From Deltaproteobacteria bacterium (GTDB lineage Bacteria > Bdellovibrionota > JACOXK01 > 2-02-FULL-40-11), in the NCBI GenBank assembly GCA_016198185.1, contig JACQJD010000084.1, positions 1-48,541 of the forward strand: a DNA stretch of 48,541 nt. The letters are read 5' to 3'. A program made the position numbers and the translations under genes. The notes beneath the pieces were generated by a model. That model had not been told where the DNA came from. It was given only the letters and a program-made list of their open reading frames with translations, and made no database searches. Shown here one piece after another: positions 33,970-42,944 of the stretch. Positions within the stretch are counted from its first letter, which is position 1, and every line of letters begins with the position of its first letter.

Positions 33970-34248
33970 ATGAAAATTAAACAAGATCAAGTCGAGAAGG
34001 TTTGCCAATTTTTAGTGCAGGCGTTGCAAGAAAAAAAACTTATCAAATTTAAGGCCTCGGAAAGAGAAGTTTTTGAAACTTTGGTGAAGGCTTTTATTGC
34101 CAATCTCGCTGAAGAAGAAGAAATAGATTTAAAGGCCAAAGAAGTTTTAGAACAAACCATGGAAAACACCCCTGAAAATATTGATCGGCAAAAGATGTTT
34201 CTCATGATTAAACGCAAACTTGCAAAAGAACGAGGGTTTATCTTGTGA
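33970..34248 (+). CDS. DUF507 family protein
   Basis: 92 residues, highly charged helical protein. KIKQDQVEKVCQFLVQAL and the C-terminal MIKRKLAKERGF match DUF507, where tandem copies are usual in deltaproteobacteria and Aquificae. Overlaps the next gene by 4 bp (GTGA). Function of the family is unknown; envelope or division links are only guesses. Confidence 0.85.
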   Translation: MKIKQDQVEKVCQFLVQALQEKKLIKFKASEREVFETLVKAFIANLAEEEEIDLKAKEVLEQTMENTPENIDRQKMFLMIKRKLAKERGFIL

Positions 34249-34517
34249 TTTTTAATGAAGATCGTATTTCACATTTAGCTCATTTGATGCAAGATCGTCT
34301 TTGGCAAGATGATTTGGTAGAGTTTATCGATGAGGGGCAAGCGTTAAGAGAAATGAAGCGTGTGTTAACCAAGTATTTTTCAGCGGTGGATGAAATTGAT
34401 TCTATGGTTCGAAATAAAATATATTCTCAAAAGAAAAACATTCCAGAAGGATCCCGAGATTGGGATATTCTGTATAAAAAATATTTTGAAGAAGAATTAA
34501 GAAAAAAACAATTTTGA
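34245..34517 (+). CDS. DUF507 family protein, second copy
   Basis: 90 residues. FNEDRISHLAHLMQDRLW at the N terminus and GSRDWDILYKKYFEEELRKK at the C terminus match DUF507; these complement the first copy. GTG start overlapping its neighbour's TGA, so translation is coupled. Ends 17 bp before the second porin gene. Confidence 0.88.
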   Translation: MIFNEDRISHLAHLMQDRLWQDDLVEFIDEGQALREMKRVLTKYFSAVDEIDSMVRNKIYSQKKNIPEGSRDWDILYKKYFEEELRKKQF

Positions 34518-34534
34518 TTAAAAAAGGAGCGGAT

Positions 34535-35935
34535 ATGAATCGAAAAAAACTGGTCATAGCGTTGATTGCCGTAGCAAATATGGCAGCTGTTATTTCCGTG
34601 GGGCGTGCAGATTTTTCATTTTATTGGAGAGATCAAAATTATCTTCGCTTTGAATCACGGCTGTATCGAAGCTTAGACTTAAATCAGAATGATCGCGCCG
34701 ATACGATTGGCAATGACCGCGTGTATTCTACTTTTTTATTGAGAATGAAACCTTCCATGAGTCTTTCAGATCGCTTGCTCATTCATTCTTTATTTGATGC
34801 ATATGTAAGCCCGCATACGACAAAATCTCAAGAATCGGGAGCCTTGGTTGGACAACAAGCTACCGACAACAATAACTATGGACCTAGCATTGGAACCTTA
34901 CCCAGAGATGTCTTTGGAAGCAGTTCTGGGTACGGAACTTCGAATTTAACGTCGGGGGACAGTAATTTTTTAATTAAAAATCTTTTTATGGAATACATCG
35001 GGGATTGGGGCATTTTAAAAGTAGGTCGAATTCCGAGGCATTGGGGGTTGGGTATTCGTTATAACGCTGGGTTGAATGCAGAAGATAAATTTTCGGATCG
35101 CACGGATTCATTGTTTTATGAATTGGGATTGGGAAACTTTAAAGTGGCAGCCATTGCATCTAAAATTTTAGAGGGTGCTTCGTTGGATACGCAAGCCGAT
35201 GACACCTCTCTCTATGAAGGCTATCTCAATTATATAGATCCTGAGTTGGATTGGAATGTGGGATTTTTATATTCATGGATGAAACAAAGCCGCAATTTTA
35301 TTGAACTGAATATTTTGGATGGCTATATCACTAAAAAGTTTAAAAAATTGAAAACAGGCCTTGAATTTGTGACCACGTTCGGGGATCCTGGAAATACCAC
35401 TGAAAATGGGGTCAGTCAGTTAGGTGTTGCCGCAGAGGTGGAATTTGAATGGACGCCAGCGCTATCAACTTTTTTAAAGCTGGGATATGCTTCTGGGCCT
35501 GATATTGATAAAAATAAAACACTCACTTTGTTTGCCTTTGATCGAAATTATGACATTGCATTTTTAATGTTTAATCAAGGGTTAGGTGCTATTTCCACCC
35601 AAACGGGCATTTCTGCAAACGCAGATCCGGATGTAAATGCCATTTTTAGTGCTTATTATGCATCTTTAGGTGGCAATTATCATTTTAATGATCGAATTGG
35701 ATCGCGTTTTTCTCTCGCATTGGCGAAATCTCCTAAAAGTTTGGTGGCTGGGGGCGGGAAGAGTTGGGGCGAAGAAGTTGATCTTGAGTTATGGTATAAA
35801 TTTTTAGAAAATTGGCGCTTTGGTTTAGAGGGGGGCGTGTTTTTCCCTGGAGATTTATATGAAGGGGCTTCAACTCAGGCGCAACAGACAGATCCGGCGA
35901 TGGGGGCATTGTTACAAGCAACGGTATCTTTCTAA
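34535..35935 (+). CDS. Outer-membrane beta-barrel (porin-like) protein
   Basis: About 466 residues from ATG 34535 (GGAG 8 nt upstream; a TTG seven codons earlier is unlikely). Signal peptide ends near GRA. The mature chain has aromatic-rich strands, LDLNQNDRADT near the start and WRFGLEGGVFFPGDLYEG near the end; the protein ends with Phe (ATVSF), as outer-membrane barrels do for BAM recognition. Similar end-motif to the 24538 porin. Substrate unknown. Confidence 0.7.
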   Translation: MNRKKLVIALIAVANMAAVISVGRADFSFYWRDQNYLRFESRLYRSLDLNQNDRADTIGNDRVYSTFLLRMKPSMSLSDRLLIHSLFDAYVSPHTTKSQESGALVGQQATDNNNYGPSIGTLPRDVFGSSSGYGTSNLTSGDSNFLIKNLFMEYIGDWGILKVGRIPRHWGLGIRYNAGLNAEDKFSDRTDSLFYELGLGNFKVAAIASKILEGASLDTQADDTSLYEGYLNYIDPELDWNVGFLYSWMKQSRNFIELNILDGYITKKFKKLKTGLEFVTTFGDPGNTTENGVSQLGVAAEVEFEWTPALSTFLKLGYASGPDIDKNKTLTLFAFDRNYDIAFLMFNQGLGAISTQTGISANADPDVNAIFSAYYASLGGNYHFNDRIGSRFSLALAKSPKSLVAGGGKSWGEEVDLELWYKFLENWRFGLEGGVFFPGDLYEGASTQAQQTDPAMGALLQATVSF

Positions 35936-36018
35936 TGTGACGATGGATCATCTTAAAATTTGAGAAAATTTATTTGGTAGATTTTTAAAATTTCACTTGT
36001 TAGGATATTTTTACCGGT

Positions 36019-37137
36019 ATGGTTGAAATTGAAACAATCAATAGAGATCAGTTTGAACAGATTGTCTATTGTAGTGATCCTGCCGTTGGTCTTAAATCAA
36101 TTATTGCGATTCATGATACAACCCTAGGCCCAGCAACTGGGGGCTGTCGATTTTTCCCTTATCCATCAGAAGAAGATGCACTCAAAGATGTTTTGCGTTT
36201 GGCGAAAGGCATGACCTATAAGTCCGCTTTGAGTGATGTAGCGTTTGGCGGGGGTAAAGCCGTGATTATCGGAGATCCTCAAAAAATAAAGACAAAAGCG
36301 TTACTTCAAAGATTTGCTCAATTCGTCAACACCCTCAATGGTCATTATATTACGGCCAAAGATGTTGGTATCTCCGGGGAAGACCTTCGTGTAATGTCTG
36401 AAGTTACCCAACATATTTTGGGGATTGAAGGAAAAGCAGATTCTTCTGGGGATCCTTCCATTGCAACGGCTTTTGGGATGATGCGGTCCTTCGATGCTTT
36501 GGCAAAGGAGATCTTGGGAAAATCTTCTTTGAAAAGTTTGACATTTGCCATTCAAGGGGTGGGTTCTGTGGGCCATTATTTGGCAGAAAATTTGGGGGAA
36601 CTTGGGGCAAACGTTATTATTACAGATATCGATCAAAACAATATCAGAGCGGTTCAACATAAAATTTCAAATATTCAGGTTGTAAATCCCAATGACATTT
36701 ATGGGATTCAATGTGATTTTTTTGTCCCCTGTGCTTTGGGGGGTATTTTAAATCAAGAAACGATTCCCAGATTAAAGTGTGGTATTGTGGCAGGCAGTGC
36801 CAACAATCAATTGGCGACCCTTCAAGATGGCTTTCGACTTTCTGAGCGATCTATTTTTTATGCGCCGGATTACGTGGTGAATGCAGGCGGGATTATTAAT
36901 ATTGCAGAAGAACGATTGGGATATGATCGCAAACGTGCTTTTGAACATGTTGGGCGTATCTATAACACCGTGGTTGAAATTATCAGACGAGCTAAAAACG
37001 CTCATAAAGCCCCCTTTTTAATTGCGGATCAAATGGCGGAAGAAATTTTAGAGCAAGCTAAAAAAAAAAACACGAAAATGCAGCCATTAAGAAATTTGCA
37101 TAAGATATCCCATCAGAATCATCTCAACCCCCTCTAA
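36019..37137 (+). CDS. ldh: Leucine/phenylalanine/valine dehydrogenase family
   Basis: 372 residues. Glu/Leu/Phe/Val dehydrogenase: LGPATGGCRFFPYPSEEDAL, the catalytic-Lys segment GMTYKSALSDVAFGGGKAV, DVGIS loop, and the NAD-binding IQGVGSVGHYLAENL. It reversibly deaminates branched-chain or aromatic amino acids to keto acids with NAD. Leucine dehydrogenase is the closest reading; the exact preference cannot be proved from sequence. It has a short 3' tail with TKMQPL. No SD is obvious at the ATG. Confidence 0.9.
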   Translation: MVEIETINRDQFEQIVYCSDPAVGLKSIIAIHDTTLGPATGGCRFFPYPSEEDALKDVLRLAKGMTYKSALSDVAFGGGKAVIIGDPQKIKTKALLQRFAQFVNTLNGHYITAKDVGISGEDLRVMSEVTQHILGIEGKADSSGDPSIATAFGMMRSFDALAKEILGKSSLKSLTFAIQGVGSVGHYLAENLGELGANVIITDIDQNNIRAVQHKISNIQVVNPNDIYGIQCDFFVPCALGGILNQETIPRLKCGIVAGSANNQLATLQDGFRLSERSIFYAPDYVVNAGGIINIAEERLGYDRKRAFEHVGRIYNTVVEIIRRAKNAHKAPFLIADQMAEEILEQAKKKNTKMQPLRNLHKISHQNHLNPL

Positions 37138-37145
37138 CTTCCACT

Positions 37146-37262
37146 ATGAAATTGTTGAAAAAGGAGATGGATGACCTCAAAGGCGAACATACTTTGTTCC
37201 CATATCTCAGAATGGTTCTACAGGGAGTTGGAACGATGGCTCTATATCCCCAACCCCTGTAG
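37146..37262 (+). CDS. Possible 38-codon leader ORF spanning a large hairpin
   Basis: ATG at 37146, with an internal ATG at 37167 behind AAGGAGATGG. The frame ends at TAG 37260-37262 inside the right hairpin arm, 15 bp before the D-aminoacylase ATG. Too short for composition evidence, so it may not be a gene. If translated, ribosomes would run through the hairpin in the same position as an attenuator leader peptide. Confidence 0.3.
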   Translation: MKLLKKEMDDLKGEHTLFPYLRMVLQGVGTMALYPQPL

Positions 37263-37283
37263 AACCATTCTGAGATATGGGAA
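37197..37283. repeat. Perfect 29-bp inverted repeat overlapping the D-aminoacylase start
   Basis: Arms 37197-37225 and 37255-37283 are exact reverse complements, and five more base pairs (GTTGG/CCAAC) continue inward after a one-base bulge. The right arm contains the ATG at 37277 and part of its upstream region. There is no T-run, so it is not an ordinary terminator. Confidence 0.9.
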
Positions 37284-38890
37284 TTGATATGCTTGATCTT
37301 TTAATTCAGCAGGCGACTGTTTACGATGGTTCCTTAAAGTCTGCTGAAGTTTTAGATGTTGCGGTTTGTGGGGATAAAATTCAAAAAATTGCACCTCATC
37401 TTCAAATCAAAGCGCGTCAAGTCATTCAAGCCAAAGGACTGGTACTTTCCCCTGGATTTATTGATGTTCATTCTCATTCTGATTATTTTATTTTAATCAA
37501 CCCCAGTGCGGAGAGTAAAATTACGCAGGGGGTTACTTCTGAAATTGGCGGAAATTGTGGGTATGCCGCAGCGCCCATTTGGGGGGAAGCCCAAAAAACC
37601 CGCGAAGCTGAATACGAAAAATATTATGGATTAAAACTAGGCTGGAGTGATTTAAAAAGCTATTTTGCACGACTCGAAAAAGAAAAAATTGGCCTCAATT
37701 ATGGTCAATTGGTAGGGCATAATACACTTCGTCAATCTGTGATGGGTGTTGTAAATCGCCAGGCGACAGATCCAGAAATAAAAGCCATGAAGCAGGGCTT
37801 GCGGCAAGGCTTAGAGCAAGGTGCCGTTGGACTCTCCACGGGGTTAATTTATCCACCGGCCTGTTATGCAGATACCCGTGAGGCGCAAGCACTTGCCAAC
37901 GTTTGTCGGGAATTTGATGCTATTTTTACGTTTCATATGAGAAGTGAAAGTGATGGTTTAATCGAAGCCGTTGAAGAAGTCTTAAACATCGCTGAAACGA
38001 CAGGTGTTCGGGTTCAAATTTCACACATCAAAACTTCAGGAGAACGAAATTGGCACAAGATTGATCGCGTTTTTGAACTCATTGAAGCAGCACAAAAAAA
38101 GGGGCTGGATGTTGCATGTGATCGATATCCCTACATTGCTTCCCAAACGGGACTCATGCAGGTTTTACCACAATGGACCTTTGAAGGGGGTCCCCTGGGA
38201 TTGGTAAAAACCCTTCAAGATCCAGACAATCGAAAAAAAATAAAAGATGAAATTTTAGCGCTTCATCCCTTGCATGAAAAATATTTTGAAAAAGTATGCA
38301 TTATGGAAGTGATGTCTGAAAAAAACAAAACCTATGTTGGGTGTTCGATTGAAAAAGCAGCCAAGAAGGCAAACCGTGATTCTTTTGAATTTTTGTTTGA
38401 TCTTTTGATTGAAGAAAATGCAGCGATTTCAGCTATTTATTTCACAATGTCAGAGGAAAATTTAAAGCGGTTTATCCATAAGGACTACATTTTTATTGCT
38501 TCCGATGCAGGATGTCGAGCTACTTCTGGGCCTTTGGCAAAGGGGGCGCCCCATCCACGAATTTTTGGGACCTTCCCGCGGGTTATCAAAAAATATGTTC
38601 GACAAGAACAGACACTGACCTTGTCACAAGCTATTTATAAAATGACCGGTCAACCAGCGGAGCGATTTCAACTTCAAAACAGAGGATTTGTTCGTGAGGG
38701 GTATACTGCGGACCTTGTTTTGTTTGACGAAAAAAAGATTCAAGATCGATCGGATTTTTTTGATCCTTTTCATTACGCGCAAGGGATTGAATTTGTTTGG
38801 GTGAATGGGCAAGCGGTCATTGAAAAAGGAAAACAGACAGGCGTTCGACCAGGCAAAATTTTACTCAGGGGTTCCCGAAGGAGTTCGTAG
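37277..38890 (+). CDS. N-acyl-D-amino-acid deacylase (D-aminoacylase)
   Basis: 537 residues; amidohydrolase fold. SPGFIDVHSHSDYF carries the His pair, EIGGNCGYAAAPI the conserved Cys, QISHIKTSG the carboxylated-Lys/His region, and ASDAGCRAT the catalytic Asp. It releases D-amino acids from N-acylated forms; some homologues act on D-amino-acid peptides or dihydropyrimidine-like compounds. The start may be ATG 37277 or ATG 37289; the first lies in the hairpin arm. The 3' end overlaps convergent nagZ by 30 bp. Placement next to cell-wall-recycling genes suggests D-amino-acid salvage. Confidence 0.88.
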   Translation: MGIDMLDLLIQQATVYDGSLKSAEVLDVAVCGDKIQKIAPHLQIKARQVIQAKGLVLSPGFIDVHSHSDYFILINPSAESKITQGVTSEIGGNCGYAAAPIWGEAQKTREAEYEKYYGLKLGWSDLKSYFARLEKEKIGLNYGQLVGHNTLRQSVMGVVNRQATDPEIKAMKQGLRQGLEQGAVGLSTGLIYPPACYADTREAQALANVCREFDAIFTFHMRSESDGLIEAVEEVLNIAETTGVRVQISHIKTSGERNWHKIDRVFELIEAAQKKGLDVACDRYPYIASQTGLMQVLPQWTFEGGPLGLVKTLQDPDNRKKIKDEILALHPLHEKYFEKVCIMEVMSEKNKTYVGCSIEKAAKKANRDSFEFLFDLLIEENAAISAIYFTMSEENLKRFIHKDYIFIASDAGCRATSGPLAKGAPHPRIFGTFPRVIKKYVRQEQTLTLSQAIYKMTGQPAERFQLQNRGFVREGYTADLVLFDEKKIQDRSDFFDPFHYAQGIEFVWVNGQAVIEKGKQTGVRPGKILLRGSRRSS

Positions 38891-39952
38891 CTGTTTTGCC
38901 AGTTCTTGATGCGTCTCACACCCTACAATTTTTTGGATGTCATCGATGGAAACGGGCGCAAATGGCAAAATATATCGATTTCTGATTTTGGTGATTCGTT
39001 CGGAACTTTCTTCAATCCGGGTTACGGGAATTTTTAAATCCAAAACGCCCCGCAGGACTGTTTCAATAGCTTTGATTTGATTTTCATGCTTTTTGCAGAT
39101 CAGTAAAAAATCAACATCGGCTTGGATGGAAAGTTGGGTGGCTTCTTCGATGGAATAATGATCTAAGATGGCTTTCATTTCCAAGTCATCGGTGATGATG
39201 CCCTTTTGAAATCGTAAATCTTCTCTCAAATAGCGAAGTGTTTTTTTAGACAACGTTGCGGGATAGGTGGGATCCAGATTTTTGTTAAAAATGTGAGCCG
39301 TCATCACCGTTTCGATACCACTTCGAATAACGCGTTCAAAGGGAATCCATTCGCGAGTTTTGAGTTGTTCTATAGAAGTTTCTACCGTTGGAAGTTCCAG
39401 ATGAGAATCTGTTTGGGTGTCGCCGTGGCCTGGAAAGTGTTTCGCGCAGGCCACCACCCCACCCCGTTGCAATCCTCTAAAAAAGCCAGAAGCAATTTTT
39501 GAAACTTCATTGGGATCTGAACTAAAGGCGCGATCCCCAATGATTGGATTTTGGGGGTTGGTGTTGATATCGACCACGGGTGCAAAATTAAAATTAACCC
39601 CAATGGCTCGAAGTTCTTGGGCAACTGCAAATCCAATATCAAAAGAAAGCTTCGGAGAAGGCGTTTTAACAAAATCTGAGGGATTTCCAAAATCTGTAAA
39701 AGGCTCTTTAAATCTTCGGACCTTTCCCAGCTCTTGATCTACGCAAATAAATAAAGGTGTTTTGCTTAAAGCTTGAATGTCATTGGTGAGCGTGGCCACT
39801 TGCTCCAACGACTCAATATTGCGCGAAAAGAGAACGACACCGCCAATGAAATAGTTTTCAATAATATGTTTTAATTCTGAAGAAACAGTGGTTCCTTCAA
39901 ATCCCACCATAAACATTTGCCCAACGCGACGACGAATCTGATCTAGTTTCAT
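38861..39952 (-). CDS. nagZ: Beta-N-acetylglucosaminidase NagZ (GH3)
   Basis: 363 residues. GH3 fold with FICVDQELGKV, the catalytic-loop signature AKHFPGHGDTQTDSH (residues ~170-184) including the Asp-His dyad, and the nucleophile region GIITDDLEMKAI near D255. It removes GlcNAc from GlcNAc-anhydroMurNAc muropeptides in the cytoplasm. It ends the oppB-oppC-nagZ operon, 33 nt after oppC. Confidence 0.93.
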   Translation of the reverse strand: MKLDQIRRRVGQMFMVGFEGTTVSSELKHIIENYFIGGVVLFSRNIESLEQVATLTNDIQALSKTPLFICVDQELGKVRRFKEPFTDFGNPSDFVKTPSPKLSFDIGFAVAQELRAIGVNFNFAPVVDINTNPQNPIIGDRAFSSDPNEVSKIASGFFRGLQRGGVVACAKHFPGHGDTQTDSHLELPTVETSIEQLKTREWIPFERVIRSGIETVMTAHIFNKNLDPTYPATLSKKTLRYLREDLRFQKGIITDDLEMKAILDHYSIEEATQLSIQADVDFLLICKKHENQIKAIETVLRGVLDLKIPVTRIEESSERITKIRNRYILPFAPVSIDDIQKIVGCETHQELAKQLRTPSGTPE

Positions 39953-39985
39953 ACCCTGTTAACCTATAACAAATGAGGATCCATT

Positions 39986-40813
39986 TTAAATCATTTTTTG
40001 AGAATGTTTCATTTTAGGATCTAAGAGATCACGCAAGCCATCTCCGATAAAATTAAATCCCAAAACAATCAGCATAATGGCAAGTCCTGGAAAAATAGCC
40101 ACAAAGCCAGGTTGAAATGCAGATTGCTTGGCGAGATTGAGCATGTTTCCCCAACTCGGCGCATCGGGAGGGACCCCAACGCCTAAAAAGCTTAAGCTGG
40201 ATTCACCAATGATGACGCCCCCCATAAAAAAAGAAGCTTGAATCATGAGGGGTGCTAAAATATTTGGCCAAATGTGCCGGATCAAAATATAGAAATGCCC
40301 TGCTCCCAGGGAATGTGCAGCCAAAACAAAATCCTTTTCCTTTTCCACCAAAACTTGGCTCCGAGCCACCCTAGCAAAGCCCGTCCAGCCCACCAATGAA
40401 AAAATCAGGATTAAATTGATAAGACTTGGTTTTAAAAATGCGGCCAATGCAAAAATTAAGAGTAATCCAGGAAATGCCAAGAGAATATCCACACACCGCA
40501 TAATGAGCTCTTCAACCCAAGAGCCAAAATATCCTGCTGCCGAACCCAGACACAATCCAATGATGAGGGCAAACAAGGTTGATAGACAAGAAACGACCAA
40601 AGAAATACGTGCGCCATAAATTATTTTACTCCAAATATCACTGCCTAATTTATCTTGTCCCAGCCAATGGATATGAGAAGGGGGTGAAAATCTTTCTTCA
40701 AGCATGGTTGCTTTTGGGTCATAGCTTGTTATCCAAGGCGCACAGAGTCCTATTAAAATAAACATGGCTAAAATGCCGCTTCCAATGATGGTACGAAGAT
40801 TTATTTTTTTCAT
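39986..40813 (-). CDS. DppC/OppC-type peptide ABC transporter permease
   Basis: 275 residues. Inner-membrane permease with the DppC N-terminal segment (PWITSYDPKATMLEERFSPP, then HWLGQDKLGSDIWSKII) and the coupling-loop EAA-like region (FVLAAHSLGAGHFYILIRHI). It pairs with the OppB protein it overlaps by 4 bp (ATGA). No binding protein or ATPase gene lies nearby. Confidence 0.92.
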   Translation of the reverse strand: MKKINLRTIIGSGILAMFILIGLCAPWITSYDPKATMLEERFSPPSHIHWLGQDKLGSDIWSKIIYGARISLVVSCLSTLFALIIGLCLGSAAGYFGSWVEELIMRCVDILLAFPGLLLIFALAAFLKPSLINLILIFSLVGWTGFARVARSQVLVEKEKDFVLAAHSLGAGHFYILIRHIWPNILAPLMIQASFFMGGVIIGESSLSFLGVGVPPDAPSWGNMLNLAKQSAFQPGFVAIFPGLAIMLIVLGFNFIGDGLRDLLDPKMKHSQKMI

Positions 40814-41727
40814 GAATATCGAATACGTGGGTCTAAAAGCCCATACATTAAATCCGTTATCAAATTAACCATTACATAAAGACAAGCAATGACAAGCACA
40901 CAACCTTGAACCATCGGATAATTTCGTGATTGAATGGCCTCAACGAGCAGCGTTCCAATGCCAGGCCAATCGAAAACCGTCTCAGTGATGACGGCACCTG
41001 AAAGCAAAGCACCCGTTTGAATCCCTGCAATGGTTAAGACTGGGATGAGAGCATTTTTGAGTGTGTGTTTGAGCAGAATTTTTTCGCGAGAAAGACCTTT
41101 GGCCCATGCGGTTCGAATATAATCTTGTTGTAATACTTCTAAAGTGGAGGTTCGTGTCAGCCGTGAAAGCAGTGCCATGAGGGCTGTTCCTAACGTCAGC
41201 GCTGGCAAAATAACGCTGAGCAGCCCTTCATTTCCAGAAATGGGAAATAATGGAAGATGGTAAGCAAATATTAAAATGAGCAGTGGCCCTAACCAGAAAT
41301 GGGGCATGGAAATTCCCAGCAAGGCCAACGTCATGGCACTGTAATCAATCAAGGTTCCTTGTTTGACGGCTGCCCAAAGTCCCAGTGGAAGTGCAAATAC
41401 CAACGCAAAACCCATGGCCCACACGGCAAGCTCTAAGGTGGCTGGAAATCGGCTGAAAATTTCTTTCCACACGCTTTGACGTGTATGAATAGACCTTAAA
41501 TTTCCTGTGAACAAATCTTTCACAAAAAAAACATATTGTTTGTGCAAGGGTTCATCTAAATGAAGTAAATGCGTCAAATAGGCTCTATCTTGGGGAAGTG
41601 CATTTTCACCCAAGATCAGATCAACGGGATTTCCAGGAATAAAATACATGAGAGAAAAGACGATGATGGAAATCCCAAATAAAATAGGAAGAAGTAACGT
41701 GAGCCGTCGTAATACGAATCGTTGCAT
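40810..41727 (-). CDS. DppB/OppB-type peptide ABC transporter permease
   Basis: About 305 residues from ATG 41727, where RFVLRRLTLLLPILFGISII begins as in OppB; an upstream frame extends ~36 more residues into the divergent gene and is unlikely. Contains YFIPGNPVDLILG and the coupling region TAWAKGLSREKILLKHTLKN. First gene of the oppB-oppC-nagZ operon, and divergent from the M20 gene only ~50 bp away. No strong RBS is visible. Confidence 0.88.
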   Translation of the reverse strand: MQRFVLRRLTLLLPILFGISIIVFSLMYFIPGNPVDLILGENALPQDRAYLTHLLHLDEPLHKQYVFFVKDLFTGNLRSIHTRQSVWKEIFSRFPATLELAVWAMGFALVFALPLGLWAAVKQGTLIDYSAMTLALLGISMPHFWLGPLLILIFAYHLPLFPISGNEGLLSVILPALTLGTALMALLSRLTRTSTLEVLQQDYIRTAWAKGLSREKILLKHTLKNALIPVLTIAGIQTGALLSGAVITETVFDWPGIGTLLVEAIQSRNYPMVQGCVLVIACLYVMVNLITDLMYGLLDPRIRYS

Positions 41728-41777
41728 CGACGAAAGTATAGCATTTTCAGGAAAGATTATGCTAATCTTTTGCCACC

Positions 41778-42944
41778 ATGCGTGTTGCAAAAATTCATGA
41801 AGTCCTGGAACAGGTAAGCCCGTCTTTAAAATCATTGGCCATGTTTATTGGGAACCATCCCGAACTTAATTTTAATGAGTTTCTGGCTCAAGCCAAGCTG
41901 GTTTCTTTTTTAAAGCAGCATCATTTTAAAATTCAAAAAGGGGTTGGCGGTTTGCCCACGGCATTTGTCGGATCCTTTGGGCGCGGCCGACCGCATATTG
42001 GTTATTTGGCTGAATATGATGCATTGCCAGGCATTGGCCATGCCTGTGGACATAACCTGATTGGGACAGCAAGCTGTGGTGCAGCCGTTGCATTGGCAAA
42101 GTGTTTGGAAGGAAAATCTGGAACTGTTTTTGTGATGGGATGTCCTGCAGAAGAAGGCGGCGGCGGGAAAGTGATTCTTTCTCAAAAAGGGCTTTTTAAA
42201 AGATTAGATTGCGCCATGATGGCGCACCCAGATTCCAAAACGGAAGTGATTAAATTTATGTTGGCGCTCATGGAAATCGATATTGAATTTTTTGGGAAAC
42301 AAGCGCATGCAGCAGCAGAGCCCGAAAAAGGAATCAATGCATTAGATGCAGCGGCGGCCACCTATGTGCGGATTCTAAAATTTAGAAAAACTTTAAAAAA
42401 AGATGCCAGAGTTCATGGTGTTTTTGCCCATGCTGGCGTTAAGCCCAATATCATTCCAGAATACGCTTCTCTAAAATACTATGTAAGATCTCTCCAGATG
42501 GCAGATGTAAAGATGATTGTCGATCAGATGACACGCATTGCCAAAGAAGAAGCCCAGAAACAAAAAGCAACCATTCACATAACCCAAAACCCGCTTCCCT
42601 ATGAACCTTTTTATCCGAATCGCGCGTTAGGCAAAATTTTTGAAAAACAACTGACGGGATTGGGTGTTCATCATGAACAAGGGGATCCTAAAAAAAGAAT
42701 TGGATCTTCAGATATTGGAAATGTGAGTCAAGTGGTCCCCACCCTTCATCCCTCGATTCAAATTTGCGATGATTTTTCTTGTCATACCCCTCAATTTGCT
42801 AAGGCTGCGTTGACCGAACGTGCGATGAAAAGCATGGTGCTTGCGGCCAAAGCTTTGGCGCTGACAGGGTTAGAGCTTATCTCACAGCCAGCGCACTTAA
42901 AAAAAATTCATGAAGAATTCAAAAAAACACACGCAAAAAATTAG
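41778..42944 (+). CDS. M20-family amidohydrolase/peptidase (PM20D2/AbgB-like)
   Basis: 388 residues. M20 metallopeptidase with GYLAEYDALPGIGHACGHN (the metal-ligand region), CPAEEGGGGKV (bridging Glu-Glu), FGKQAHAAAEPEKGINALDA (dimerisation domain), and C-terminal SSDIGNVSQVVPT. It hydrolyses peptide or acyl bonds; the aminobenzoyl-glutamate/PM20D2 group cleaves N-acyl or dipeptide substrates. Adjacent recycling genes suggest a peptide-trimming role, which is inference. Overlaps anmK by 35 bp. Confidence 0.85.
   Translation: MRVAKIHEVLEQVSPSLKSLAMFIGNHPELNFNEFLAQAKLVSFLKQHHFKIQKGVGGLPTAFVGSFGRGRPHIGYLAEYDALPGIGHACGHNLIGTASCGAAVALAKCLEGKSGTVFVMGCPAEEGGGGKVILSQKGLFKRLDCAMMAHPDSKTEVIKFMLALMEIDIEFFGKQAHAAAEPEKGINALDAAAATYVRILKFRKTLKKDARVHGVFAHAGVKPNIIPEYASLKYYVRSLQMADVKMIVDQMTRIAKEEAQKQKATIHITQNPLPYEPFYPNRALGKIFEKQLTGLGVHHEQGDPKKRIGSSDIGNVSQVVPTLHPSIQICDDFSCHTPQFAKAALTERAMKSMVLAAKALALTGLELISQPAHLKKIHEEFKKTHAKN

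Noticed and set aside
41760-41775. Sigma-54-like TGGCAAAAGATTAGCA on the minus strand before oppB
   Set aside because: It keeps GG and GC at the right spacing but has two mismatches, and no activator gene or enhancer site is visible; chance match is likely.
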